Below are positions 1-6,932 of a stretch of DNA of 64,000 nucleotides, piece after piece. The stretch lies in NCBI GenBank assembly GCA_902591495.1, contig CACJAW010000001.1, positions 33,373 through 97,372 of the forward strand, in the 5' to 3' direction. A program made the translations under genes and the position numbers. Origin of the DNA: an uncultured Pseudohongiella sp. (GTDB lineage Bacteria; Pseudomonadota; Gammaproteobacteria; Pseudomonadales; Pseudohongiellaceae). Positions within the stretch are counted from its first letter, which is position 1; every line of letters starts with the position of its first letter. Below the pieces are notes generated by a model, which searched no databases, was not told the origin of the DNA, and saw only the letters and a program-made list of their open reading frames with translations.

Positions 1-666
1 AACAAACAGTTTCTCTTGCATGTATTCAAATAATCCCAATCCCGAGTGCTCTTCTATTACTTCCCCCAAAAGATTTGTTGATGGGCCATAAGTCCATTTT
101 TCTCCTGGCTCATGCTGAAGGAGATATCGTTCTGAGTTAAAGAGTGGTTGGTTAGTGGCAGCAAGTTCAAAGCTGTTAAAATTATATGCCAGCCCGGAAG
201 TATGGGTAAAAAGATGTCTAATAGTAATCGGGTTCTTTGCAATTTTCGTTGAAAAGGTTCCTGTTTCCAAATTAACCTGTTCAAAAATTTCAAATGGTGT
301 AAGATCATTAATATGGTCAGATATGTTGTCATCCAATTTGACCAGGCCTTGTTGTACCAAAATCATTAACCCCGCGGAAGTTATAGGCTTTGTCATAGAA
401 GCTATTTGAAAGATGCTGTCTACTTGCATAGGCTCACCTTTAGCAACGTTAGCCAAGCCGAATGCTTCTGAGTAAATATTCTTATCAGAATTAGTAACGA
501 GGGCTACGAAACCAGGAATCTTGAATTCTTCTAAACTCTTCTCTAGAACCTCTGTAATTTTTAGCTGACCAACCTCGTTTAATTCTTGCGCAGCAGATGA
601 AATAGGTAAAAAGCTCAATAAAAACAGTTTTATAGATATTAAATAGCGATTATTTTTTTTTAACAT
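1..666 (-). CDS. Beta-lactamase-family serine hydrolase (N-terminal part, cut by window edge)
   Basis: The open frame starts at an ATG whose complement ends at 666 and runs off the left edge, giving 222 residues without a stop. Residues 1-26 form a signal peptide (basic start, hydrophobic core, SSAAQE). The class C beta-lactamase/penicillin-binding fold is shown by the catalytic SxxK at S90-K93 (IASMTKP), the HTSGL segment near 155-159, and a YxxxxN element (YGPSTN, Y193-N198) replacing YxN. Family members are periplasmic or secreted esterases, peptidases or lactamases; the substrate cannot be told. Codons 2-5 lie in an A9 run (TTA AAA AAA AAT), so the start region is prone to slippage. Family is clear, activity is not. 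Confidence 0.85.
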   Translation of the reverse strand, partial: MLKKNNRYLISIKLFLLSFLPISSAAQELNEVGQLKITEVLEKSLEEFKIPGFVALVTNSDKNIYSEAFGLANVAKGEPMQVDSIFQIASMTKPITSAGLMILVQQGLVKLDDNISDHINDLTPFEIFEQVNLETGTFSTKIAKNPITIRHLFTHTSGLAYNFNSFELAATNQPLFNSERYLLQHEPGEKWTYGPSTNLLGEVIEEHSGLGLFEYMQEKLFV

Positions 667-734
667 TAATACTCCATAGGACTTATTTCGATTCAGTAAG
701 TTAATTACTGTCAGTAGTCTGTTCATTGAGCTAA

Positions 735-1139
735 TCAAGTCATATCCGTTAGCTTTTCCGTGTTTGAACATAAATTGATCCAAGGTTGAGCTTTGCTGGT
801 GTAAAACTCTATAGCGGGCTCTAGCCAAGAGCTATCGTCGAGCGTTGTGTAACTTACTCCGACTCCAACACCTCCCTCTAACTCAACCATTATCCTCGTT
901 CCACAAATTGGACAGAAATTTCGAGTAATACCGTTACCACTGTCGGCTTTCACCCTGTAACTTTTAAGTTCGCCACTTACTTTTACCGAGCCTTCTGGGA
1001 CTAGAACGCCGGTTATGAATGCTGACCCTGCAATTTGTTGGCAGTCCCCGCAATGACAGTTAACCACGGTTGTTGGTTCCTCCGAACAAATGTAACGCAC
1101 AGCACCGCAATGACATCCACCTTCAAAAGGAATAGGCAT
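735..1139 (-). CDS. GFA/CENP-V family zinc protein
   Basis: This 134-aa protein has the Cys pattern of the glutathione-dependent formaldehyde-activating (GFA) family: C9-x-C11 in the opening GGCHCGAVRY segment, C28-x-C30-x2-C33 (NCHCGDC), and C76-x2-C79 (FCPICG). In the family these bind a structural and a second zinc ion. Length and motif order are typical of the single-domain family. True formaldehyde-glutathione activity is established for few members, so only the fold is assigned. A good ribosome site (AGGAGA) precedes the ATG. A copy of a 44-bp repeat lies 17 nt upstream of the start. Confidence 0.88.
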   Translation of the reverse strand: MPIPFEGGCHCGAVRYICSEEPTTVVNCHCGDCQQIAGSAFITGVLVPEGSVKVSGELKSYRVKADSGNGITRNFCPICGTRIMVELEGGVGVGVSYTTLDDSSWLEPAIEFYTSKAQPWINLCSNTEKLTDMT

Positions 1140-1156
1140 ATGTTTCTCCTAGTTTC

Positions 1157-1200
1157 ATATTCATACCCAGAAGATACTATAGATATCAGCTAATGAGGAA
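1157..1200. repeat. 44-bp direct repeat, copy A
   Basis: The segment 1157-1200 recurs at 2712-2755 in the same orientation with three mismatches; the first 37 bases differ at one position only. Key parts are CATACCCAGAAG and CTATAGATATC. This copy sits directly upstream of the GFA-type gene on the minus strand. Confidence 0.85.
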
Positions 1201-1221
1201 TCAATGACAGAACTTATTCAG

Positions 1222-1590
1222 TTAATCATCAAATGCTAGTGATAAGAATTGAATAATATAGCCGTAAAGAAGCGGATGCATTGAATATGCTACAGCTGCG
1301 CCCAATTCATTTGGCCTAAAACTATAAAAGCCATTATATGCAATATATGTCCCGGCAATTAGCAGACCTAGCCAACCAAAAAACACGGCTCCTTCGCCGA
1401 TTCTATGGGCCATCGATTTCTTCTTATTAACTATAAGTGAATAGCTAGTCGTTCCACCCACTATAAGCAGAGCTGCCTCCAGATGAAAATAGGCACTAAT
1501 ATCTAATGATATCATTGTGCCTAAAATAGTCAGCGCTGCTATAAATACGCCCAGCGATTTTAAGTTTCCCTCAGACAATTTAATGCTCAT
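1222..1590 (-). CDS. Small four-helix membrane protein, MotA-like in pattern
   Basis: This 122-aa protein has four predicted transmembrane segments (about residues 11-30, 37-52, 66-88 and 97-118). The stretch LLIVGGTTSYSLI resembles the VIGGTLGATLI turn after TM2 of MotA/ExbB-type channel proteins, and AVAYSMHPLLYGYII resembles the AVALxTTLYG signature of MotA TM4. The large cytoplasmic loop of MotA is missing, replaced by about 15 residues. This is a resemblance judged by eye; it could be an unrelated small membrane protein. The neighbours downstream and upstream on the same strand do not suggest flagellar function. Confidence 0.6.
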   Translation of the reverse strand: MSIKLSEGNLKSLGVFIAALTILGTMISLDISAYFHLEAALLIVGGTTSYSLIVNKKKSMAHRIGEGAVFFGWLGLLIAGTYIAYNGFYSFRPNELGAAVAYSMHPLLYGYIIQFLSLAFDD

Positions 1591-1692
1591 AAGAGCTAGC
1601 CCTAATAGAAAAGCAGGGTAGAGTTATTTTTATTAGAATTTTGTTCATACCCTTCCTTGCTGTCGATTGGTTCTCTCATTCTAGTTAGAAAG

Positions 1693-1902
1693 CTACTTGT
1701 CTGATTGGTCACTAATTTGCGAGGGTTTTACTTCTACAGTTTTCGAGTTATCCGCATTTTCATTTAAAGTTTGATTTTGATTTTGCGTCCACTTTATTCG
1801 ATTTTCCCGGTTTAATTGTTTTGTTGAGGCTTTAATTTTCCCTAGTTTCAGGAAAATAAATAATGAGATGATAGTAAGAAGGCCAAAAATAAGGATATTC
1901 AT
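1693..1902 (-). CDS. Small single-pass membrane protein, unknown
   Basis: This 69-aa product has one N-terminal hydrophobic helix (residues 3-19, LIFGLLTIISLFIFL) followed by a polar tail rich in Q, N, S and K (NQNQ, NENADNSK). It lies 1 nt downstream of the Bax-inhibitor-like gene on the same strand, so the two are probably co-transcribed and translationally coupled. No family is recognised. The topology suggests a membrane-anchored protein with a cytoplasmic or periplasmic disordered tail. Confidence 0.55.
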   Translation of the reverse strand: MNILIFGLLTIISLFIFLKLGKIKASTKQLNRENRIKWTQNQNQTLNENADNSKTVEVKPSQISDQSDK

Positions 1903-1903
1903 T

Positions 1904-2650
1904 TTATCTGCTTCTAAGCTTCATCAATAAGCGTAAAATCTCAATATATAGCCAGACCAAAGTAACCATTAATGAAAAAGCTCCATACCATTCCATGTGT
2001 TTAGGTAGCCCTTGGTCTGCCCCTTCTTCGATAAAGTCAAAATCTAACACAAGATTGAGGGCCGCGATTCCAACTACAAATAAAGAAAAACCAATTCCAA
2101 ACAAACCATTTGAATGAATAAAACCGATGCCCGATCCAAAGAATGACATCACAAAACTAACGAGATAGAGAAGTCCTATTCCCATAGTTGCCGAGAAGAT
2201 CATTAGTCTAAAATTTTCCGTTGGTTTTATTATTCCGGTCTTATAGCAGAAGAGCAATGAGGCCAATATTCCAAAAGTTAAGCCTATGGCTTGGATGCCA
2301 ATCCCGGGGTACTGCGCCTCTGCAAACACAGTAATACCTCCGAGGGCGACCCCTTGGAAGGCAGCGTAAAATGGAGCTGTAGAGCCTGCTTTCGTGGGAC
2401 TTCTAAATATTGTCACAAATGATAGGATTGCGCCAACGATTAGAGCCGGCATCGTTAGAGCTGGAGTATTCCACCCTATGAAAGCCCCCGCAAAGCATAG
2501 AGATAGTAAGATCACCGTTTTGTTAACGGCTCCATCTAGCGTCATGCGGTCTTCTCGAGCTATCGCCCCCGCTCCAGCAAGGTTGAAATTTCTAGAAAAT
2601 GCCGGGTTGCCAGATCTACCAAAAGTGTTCAATGCGGAATGTTTCGACAT
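1904..2650 (-). CDS. Bax inhibitor-1/YccA-like integral membrane protein (BaxI_1 type)
   Basis: This 248-aa protein has a polar N-terminus with a conserved-looking MTLDGAVNKT segment (residues 36-45) followed by seven predicted membrane helices. The C-terminal pair (LVLDFDFIEEGADQGLPKHMEWYGAFSLMVTLVW, split here only for reference to residues about 201-234) carries the acidic DFDFIEEG and the MEWYGAF motif typical of the long bacterial Bax-inhibitor-related family. Relatives act as calcium-leak channels or stress-related membrane proteins; the role here is not known. A second copy of the 44-bp repeat lies 62 nt upstream. The next gene downstream is a 69-aa membrane protein 1 nt away. Confidence 0.85.
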   Translation of the reverse strand: MSKHSALNTFGRSGNPAFSRNFNLAGAGAIAREDRMTLDGAVNKTVILLSLCFAGAFIGWNTPALTMPALIVGAILSFVTIFRSPTKAGSTAPFYAAFQGVALGGITVFAEAQYPGIGIQAIGLTFGILASLLFCYKTGIIKPTENFRLMIFSATMGIGLLYLVSFVMSFFGSGIGFIHSNGLFGIGFSLFVVGIAALNLVLDFDFIEEGADQGLPKHMEWYGAFSLMVTLVWLYIEILRLLMKLRSR

Positions 2651-2711
2651 AATTTATCCTTCGTAAAAAACATTTTTCTGTTCATTAGCTGATTAATTTA
2701 TTTACTGCTTT

Positions 2712-2755
2712 ATATTCATACCCAGAAGATACTATAGATATCGGCTAACAAGGAA
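2712..2755. repeat. 44-bp direct repeat, copy B
   Basis: Second copy of the repeat at 1157-1200, same orientation, three mismatches. It lies upstream of the Bax-inhibitor-like gene. On the minus strand both copies read CTATAGTATC and GGGTATGAATAT, so a shared promoter or binding element is possible. The two copies bracket three genes (1222-2650). Confidence 0.85.
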
Positions 2756-2823
2756 GCGTCCACCGAGAGTTGTGTGGTTGGTCCTGTAGTGTTGCCTATC
2801 TTTTGAGGCTATTAAAAGCTTGT

Positions 2824-3258
2824 CTAAGACTCTTCGAGCAGCCTCACAAAATCCTCACTTAGAGCGCCTTGCCTTTGCTTCGCCACTGGCAATACCATAC
2901 TACTTTTCAAAAATTGCATGTTATTTATAATGATGTTGTTCCAAAGGTCTTCATCAACCTGTCCTTTTTTAAACAAGCAATAGAGGATTTCATGACCAAA
3001 TATGAAGGCGGTTGCTAAGCTTGCGGAATAGCTCTCCTCAACTGGGTCAAGTACTTCTCCACTTTCTATCTTGACTGAAAGTCTTGCAAACTCTGGGTGA
3101 AGCCCTGACTGCAGTATTTGTCCGATTCCATCGTGATATGTTGTTACCTTAGACACATCCGTACTATGCTTAATTTGCTTTGCCAAATAAATTAAGGAAA
3201 CCAATACAGCTAAAGCTCCTAATATTTCACCAATAGAACCAATTGCTTCTATATTCAT
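2824..3258 (-). CDS. One-helix membrane protein of a local four-member paralogous family (A)
   Basis: This 144-aa protein begins NIEAIGSIGEILGALAVLV and continues with SLIYLAKQIKHS: one membrane helix at about residues 8-27 followed by an amphipathic basic segment. The same layout and wording (E-x-x-x-IGEI-x-GALAV, then LxYLAxQIR) recurs in the genes at 3525, 4327 and 6933. The rest (about 110 residues) is helical and soluble, with no catalytic motif visible. I recognise this as a widespread uncharacterised family type in marine gammaproteobacteria but know no function. The start overlaps by 4 nt (ATGA) the end of an upstream open frame containing KPGEE. Confidence 0.7.
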   Translation of the reverse strand: MNIEAIGSIGEILGALAVLVSLIYLAKQIKHSTDVSKVTTYHDGIGQILQSGLHPEFARLSVKIESGEVLDPVEESYSASLATAFIFGHEILYCLFKKGQVDEDLWNNIIINNMQFLKSSMVLPVAKQRQGALSEDFVRLLEES

Positions 3259-3347
3259 TTTTCAATCTCCTCTTTTTTAAATTCAGAAGCCTTTCTTCTT
3301 CTCTTCTTATTGTTGAAAGCAAAAGCACCTTCTTCACCAGGTTTTAA
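3255..3347 (-). pseudogene. Startless small frame with LKPGEE motif, probable remnant
   Basis: On the minus strand a frame of about 30 codons follows a TAG stop, begins LLKPGEEGAF, continues with a very basic segment (NNKKRRRKASEF) and ends at a TGA that overlaps the ATG of the 144-aa gene by 4 nt. The LKPGEE segment matches the 48-aa protein at 4123-4269, and the 17-base match TTCTTCACCAGGTTTTA (plus strand) is shared. No ATG, GTG or TTG is available in frame, so this is probably the decayed tail of a sister gene. Confidence 0.35.
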
Positions 3348-3524
3348 AAGCTAAGTCGTGATTAAGCCTTTGGGCAGGTTAGAACTTAGTACAGTTGAAA
3401 TACACAATGTAAATATTGTCATTATCTCTGATATCTGGTGGTAGAACGGCAGCGAATAGATTTGACAATCCTGCCTGACCAAAAGTCGTGATATGAGATC
3501 AGTATCTAATCTCGATTCCATGGT

Positions 3525-4022
3525 TCAGTTGTTAGTATTTTTCGGAGTAATGATTTCTTCAACAAAGTTAACAAAGTCATTCTCAAGTGCAGGCTTAGCG
3601 AATGGACTGTTGTTCCACACGAGTTGAACGCCAGGATTGTTGTAGAATAGTTGGACAACGCCCGTCAGCTCTTCGACGTCCTTTTTAGTCACCGTAGATG
3701 CATACTGCCCCCAGTGTAACCAGAACCATGCAAGCATTGTCCAGTGCATGATGAAAGCTTCATCTTTGGAGATACCAAGCTCTTTAGAAAACATGTCATG
3801 TAAAGGACTTGTTCCCAGACCTTTTTCCAATGCTTGCCTAATTTCGGTGTTCGAGATGCTTGCGAGCATTATTTCCCTTACACCGTTGGAGCGATGGAGC
3901 CGATTGGTGTCAGCTGCTGCCTCTCGAGCCGCTCGAACCTGTATTCCAAAATATCCGAGAGTAAGTACAACTGCTAATGCACCAGTTATCTCCCCAATCG
4001 CACTAATCGCCTCCCAATTCAT
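3525..4022 (-). CDS. One-helix membrane protein of the local paralogous family (B)
   Basis: This 165-aa protein opens NWEAISAIGEITGALAVVL and TLGYFGIQVRAARE, the same one-helix-plus-basic-segment pattern as the genes at 2824, 4327 and 6933. The soluble part contains RSNGVREIMLA and several Trp-rich stretches (MHWTMLAWFWLHWGQ, residues about 98-112) that look like a packed helix. No enzyme motif is visible. It follows the 48-aa KPGEE-motif gene by 100 nt on the same strand. Function unknown. Confidence 0.7.
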   Translation of the reverse strand: MNWEAISAIGEITGALAVVLTLGYFGIQVRAAREAAADTNRLHRSNGVREIMLASISNTEIRQALEKGLGTSPLHDMFSKELGISKDEAFIMHWTMLAWFWLHWGQYASTVTKKDVEELTGVVQLFYNNPGVQLVWNNSPFAKPALENDFVNFVEEIITPKNTNN

Positions 4023-4122
4023 CGTATATCTCCCAAAAGTGATTAATTAATTGTCGTATCGGCTCAACGAGCAAATTTTTAAAACCAAGTTAGGTACAAG
4101 TGGGACTCGCATATTCCCTTGA

Positions 4123-4269
4123 CTAATTTTTCTCTACGACTACAACTGTGATTTCTTCTTCACCAGGTTTTAGTGGCGGATGATCTGGATTAGGCACTAC
4201 CACTCGCCAATGATTTGAATGATCTTTCTCAACAACTGGTTCTTTCTTACCACCTTTAATCAACTTCAT
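4123..4269 (-). CDS. 48-aa hypothetical protein with PLKPGEEE motif
   Basis: A complete small frame on the minus strand starts at ATG (complement of 4267-4269) and ends at TAG (4123-4125). The product is basic at the start (MKLIKGGKK), has a central NHWRVVVPNPDH segment, then PPLKPGEEE and a beta-like VVVVE tail. A fragment of a sister sequence with LKPGEE lies at 3255-3347. Both sit just upstream of a member of the one-helix paralogue family, suggesting a recurring gene pair. No family is recognised; coding status rests on the intact frame, composition and the sister fragment. Confidence 0.5.
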   Translation of the reverse strand: MKLIKGGKKEPVVEKDHSNHWRVVVPNPDHPPLKPGEEEITVVVVEKN

Positions 4270-4326
4270 TTTTTTCAAAATCGTCTTTTATGTATGGGGG
4301 TAGGTACTACCAGTATTATCCTTAAG

Positions 4327-4848
4327 TTAAATGGTTAAAGGCATATGAAAAGGCAAAGGGCCATTTTCATTATAGCTATCGCTTTTCATGTCTTCACGAA
4401 TAAGATTAACTTGATCGACAAAATCCTTTGCATACGTGTCTAATCCCACAGAAATCCAATATTCTTGAACTCCTTGATTCTTTAAAAGATAACCTATTAT
4501 TACTTTTACGGCATTAGAGGACTCAGATTTTATCCCGCCATGTTTCGCTGCTTCTAAACAAGCTTCGCAGGCTGTAAATATATCGAATACTATAGCTGAG
4601 AATCGAAGTTTATTTTCAATCTGAAGATCATTATAACTTTTAGTACCTTGAATCCATGCTTCCATTAAATCCGTAGAGTTAGCAATTCTCGATTGCCAGC
4701 CAACAATTCTATCTATAATGTCATTGATAGCTTTATATTTGTCAGCAAGGGTATTTGCTCGTATCTGTAACGCTAAGTAAAGGAGAGTTGCTACCGTAGC
4801 TATCGCTCCAATCAATTCTCCTACACTTCCTAATTCACTGATTGTCAT
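4327..4848 (-). CDS. One-helix membrane protein of the local paralogous family (C)
   Basis: This 173-aa protein opens TISELGSVGELIGAIATVA and TLLYLALQIRANT, matching the other three family members. After the helix (about residues 8-27) the chain is soluble and helical, with RIVGWQSRIANS and IVFDIFTACEACLEAAK among the more distinctive stretches. No catalytic motif is visible. The ribosome site is AAAGGTG, 6 nt before the ATG, and an 18-bp perfect palindrome at 4863-4880 lies just upstream, where a repressor or RNA hairpin could act. Function unknown. Confidence 0.7.
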   Translation of the reverse strand: MTISELGSVGELIGAIATVATLLYLALQIRANTLADKYKAINDIIDRIVGWQSRIANSTDLMEAWIQGTKSYNDLQIENKLRFSAIVFDIFTACEACLEAAKHGGIKSESSNAVKVIIGYLLKNQGVQEYWISVGLDTYAKDFVDQVNLIREDMKSDSYNENGPLPFHMPLTI

Positions 4849-4862
4849 TACATTTCACCTTT

Positions 4863-4880
4863 AAATTTATATATAAATTT
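4863..4880. promoter_or_regulatory. 18-bp perfect AT palindrome upstream of gene at 4327-4848
   Basis: Two 9-base arms (AAATTTATA and TATAAATTT) form a perfect palindrome 15-32 nt before the start codon of the 173-aa gene. It could be an operator or overlap a promoter -10 box. In an AT-rich genome a chance palindrome is possible. Confidence 0.35.
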
Positions 4881-5095
4881 TCAAATCTACTTTAACGTAT
4901 CGAGGTTGGTACTATAACAATTAACGACAACGTAGAGCCTCCCCCGGCCCTAAAATAAAACCCACCTAATGATAAAAAAGAAAGAAAATTTAGTTAGGAA
5001 TGGTAAGTAAGGTTGAGGTTTAGTAACACTGGAAGTAACATTAGAATAGAGACAGGAATTAAAAAAGTAATTATTTCAATGGGATGTAAGGTTAA

Positions 5096-5118
5096 TTCGA
5101 CTCCTGCCTCTTCCGCCA
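5096..5118 (+). other. tRNA 3'-end fragment (Ser/Sec-type), possible attachment-site remnant
   Basis: The 23 bases contain a T-loop (TTCGACT), a following stem strand CCTGC, an acceptor strand CTCTTCC, discriminator G and CCA. No matching 5' half of the T-stem or acceptor pairs well upstream, so this is not a whole tRNA. Isolated tRNA 3' ends commonly mark the far boundary of an integrated element. Discriminator G with CTTCC fits tRNA-Ser or tRNA-Sec. No integrase gene is visible in the window. The next gene starts 14 nt downstream. Confidence 0.5.
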
Positions 5119-5132
5119 CATTGTAAAAAAAT

Positions 5133-5804
5133 ATGCAAATTCATATACCTATACTGCTTTTCATGACTATTGCACTTTTGGGAAGTTTTTGTCTCTCACA
5201 TCCTGGTCGGACAGACGCTAACGGTGGTCATTATGATAGATCAGCCTCTATGTATCACTGCCACGACAGTACTTGCTTAGAAACCGTCGTTGATACAGAC
5301 GCGAATCAAGCAGGAACAGAGCGATATAACAGAAAGGAATGGAGGCATTGGATTGATGAGGACGGAGATTGTCAAAACACTCGGACAGAAATTTTGATAT
5401 CTCAATCGGAGTTAAGCGTAGAATTTGCGACTTCCAGGCAGTGTCGAGTGGTGAAAGGTTCTTGGCTTGGTGGGCTTACGGGAATCCGTCTTTTAGATGC
5501 GTCAGATGTGGATATAGATCATGTAATTCCGCTTAGTTATGCCCATCGCCATGGAGGAGCGTCTTGGTCAGCACAAAAAAAAGAACAATTTGCAAACGAT
5601 CCGCTAAATCTTCTCCCAACATATGATATGGAAAATAGGGAAAAATCTGATAAGGGACCATCTGGGTATTTGCCTTCTAATAAAAATCTTGTCTATGCTT
5701 ATATAAAACGATGGTATGAGATAGGGGTCAAGTATTCCATAAATATAGCATCAGACGACATGGTTATTATTCGAGATATAATTTCTAGCGTCGAAACCTT
5801 TTAG
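5133..5804 (+). CDS. Secreted HNH-type nuclease (YHYH motif plus DUF1524/GmrSD C-terminal-like domain)
   Basis: This 223-aa protein has an N-terminal signal segment (residues 4-21). It is followed by a cysteine/histidine-rich stretch of the YHYH type (DANGGHYDRS ending in YHCHDSTC, residues 28-48) and then a DUF1524-like nuclease domain. The visible nuclease elements are YNRKEW (65-70), CQNTRTEIL (80-88), the metal-binding core DIDHVIPL (D129, H130), FANDPLNLL (with N156) and NREKSDKGP (168-176). These match the beta-beta-alpha metal nucleases seen in secreted or extracellular DNases and the GmrSD C-terminus. It probably degrades extracellular nucleic acid. It is flanked by a tRNA fragment upstream and a strong hairpin terminator downstream, as in transferred cassettes. 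Confidence 0.8.
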   Translation: MQIHIPILLFMTIALLGSFCLSHPGRTDANGGHYDRSASMYHCHDSTCLETVVDTDANQAGTERYNRKEWRHWIDEDGDCQNTRTEILISQSELSVEFATSRQCRVVKGSWLGGLTGIRLLDASDVDIDHVIPLSYAHRHGGASWSAQKKEQFANDPLNLLPTYDMENREKSDKGPSGYLPSNKNLVYAYIKRWYEIGVKYSINIASDDMVIIRDIISSVETF

Positions 5805-5826
5805 TCCTTTCAGAGAAAATTTAAAA

Positions 5827-5883
5827 CCGCCCAGAGAATAAGGCGGTAGAAATCTGACGGAAGTTTCTGTCACTTCCGTCAGA
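5827..5883. terminator. Double-hairpin terminator between convergent genes
   Basis: Two stem-loops follow the nuclease gene: CCGCC/GGCGG (5827-5831 with 5842-5846) and a perfect 12-bp stem TCTGACGGAAGT/ACTTCCGTCAGA (5853-5864 with 5872-5883, 7-nt loop). The location between genes at 5804 (+) and 5904 (-) fits a bidirectional terminator, although no long U-tract follows in either direction. Confidence 0.6.
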
Positions 5884-5903
5884 TATGATGCGAGTTCATG
5901 AAT

Positions 5904-6290
5904 TCAGTCTCGACTGTAGACAGTGCCTATAAGGGTTTTTGTGGCAAGTTCTATTTTTCCCTCAAAGTGTACCTTACCAACTACTGAATCTTCACCATCC
6001 CAATGGACGGTCCATTCATGTTCGCCGTCTTTTCTCCAGACACCGAAGCCGACACCAAGTCCGCGTGTTCCATCGGGTAAAAACGCTTCACCAGTCCAGG
6101 TGCATTCCCCACCTTCGGCATTGGCTTCATGCATATTTTCCACCACGGTGAGAGTGCCGTAACCCTCACCATAGACGGGTAGGTCTTGGTCGCTCTTCCA
6201 GTTTATCTGCTTTACGATTTGTCCGTTGGAATTTGTAGAGTAAACAGTATTTATAAAGCTTAATGATACATCAGAAATTTTTTTAGACAT
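5904..6290 (-). CDS. Beta-rich hypothetical protein, tandem paralogue 1
   Basis: This 128-aa protein has no signal peptide or membrane helix and a regular alternation of short beta-like strands with Gly-rich turns. Its C-terminal two-thirds (GEGYGTLTV, CTWTGEAFLPDGTRG, VGFGVWRKDG, LATKTLIGTVY) align by eye with the next upstream gene (GEYGRVYASY, TYTAQGRGFIDADS, VGVWRREG, DPIKKTMTMDVY). This suggests a duplicated small beta-barrel protein, perhaps lipocalin- or allene-oxide-cyclase-like in shape, but no family is certain. It is 22 nt downstream of its sister on the same strand and probably in one operon. GC content looks somewhat higher than in neighbouring genes. Confidence 0.65.
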   Translation of the reverse strand: MSKKISDVSLSFINTVYSTNSNGQIVKQINWKSDQDLPVYGEGYGTLTVVENMHEANAEGGECTWTGEAFLPDGTRGLGVGFGVWRKDGEHEWTVHWDGEDSVVGKVHFEGKIELATKTLIGTVYSRD

Positions 6291-6312
6291 TCTGTGCTCT
6301 CCTTAACTCAGA

Positions 6313-6678
6313 CTAAGATATTATGTAAACATCCATAGTCATCGTTTTCTTAATTGGATCAATTACAATTTTTCCAAGATTCTGTGTTCCATCATTTATA
6401 TTGACAAGTTCATCCATATGAAGAAGCGATCCTTCTCGTCGCCAAACACCCACTGCGGCTCCAGAGGCCATAGAATCAGCGTCTATAAAGCCCCGGCCTT
6501 GTGCGGTATAAGTTCCACCAGATCGATCTGCGTTATAGCTTAGATGATAGCTAGCATATACGCGACCATATTCACCCATATGGCCTTCTGCTGTTAGCAC
6601 AGTCTCTGTTTCACCAAAATCAACGGATGTAATTTCCATGTCTGTTCTGGGTTGTCTTTCTTCTAGCGTGATTGACAT
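6313..6678 (-). CDS. Beta-rich hypothetical protein, tandem paralogue 2
   Basis: This 121-aa soluble protein is the upstream sister of the gene at 5904-6290. Shared points are the SGGTYTAQGRGF / GGECTWTGEAF strand, the VGVWRREG / FGVWRKDG turn near residue 80, and the C-terminal KKTMTMDVY / TKTLIGTVY strand. Many alternating hydrophobic residues suggest an eight-strand barrel. No catalytic motif is visible and no function is proposed. A GCCTCCAGT segment on the plus strand corresponds to a possible GGAGG ribosome site before the ATG. Confidence 0.65.
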   Translation of the reverse strand: MSITLEERQPRTDMEITSVDFGETETVLTAEGHMGEYGRVYASYHLSYNADRSGGTYTAQGRGFIDADSMASGAAVGVWRREGSLLHMDELVNINDGTQNLGKIVIDPIKKTMTMDVYIIS

Positions 6679-6932
6679 AACTGCCTCCAGTGTGCAAAGT
6701 TCTACGTTTGTGTAATTAAGTGTCTGTCCAAAGTTGATTAGCCTAGTTTTTTGAAAATTAGAACGGCTTCAAGATTGAGGACAAATGTGATTGAGTATTT
6801 CAGCTCCTAATAGTTGGTAAGGCAATTCATGAGATGAATAAGTTTCGATCTCTTCGTTAGATTTTTTAGAAGAATCTTCATCAGGTGAATTTTAGAGTGA
6901 AATTATAATCCTAATAAATTTTTATAAGCTTT

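Noticed and set aside
57..332. 91-codon minus-strand frame at the left edge
   Set aside because: It is out of frame with the serine hydrolase, whose motifs (SMTK, YGPSTN) run through the same bases in another frame.
5018..5118. A complete tRNA ending at 5118, starting at GGAAG near 5020
   Set aside because: Five acceptor bases pair with CTTCC, but no D-arm, anticodon arm or T-stem can be formed, so only the 3' fragment is supported.
5923..6172. Several frames of 60-80 codons on both strands over the beta-rich gene
   Set aside because: They are shadows in a GC-richer stretch; the minus-strand 128-aa gene has a paralogue next door and is the real one.
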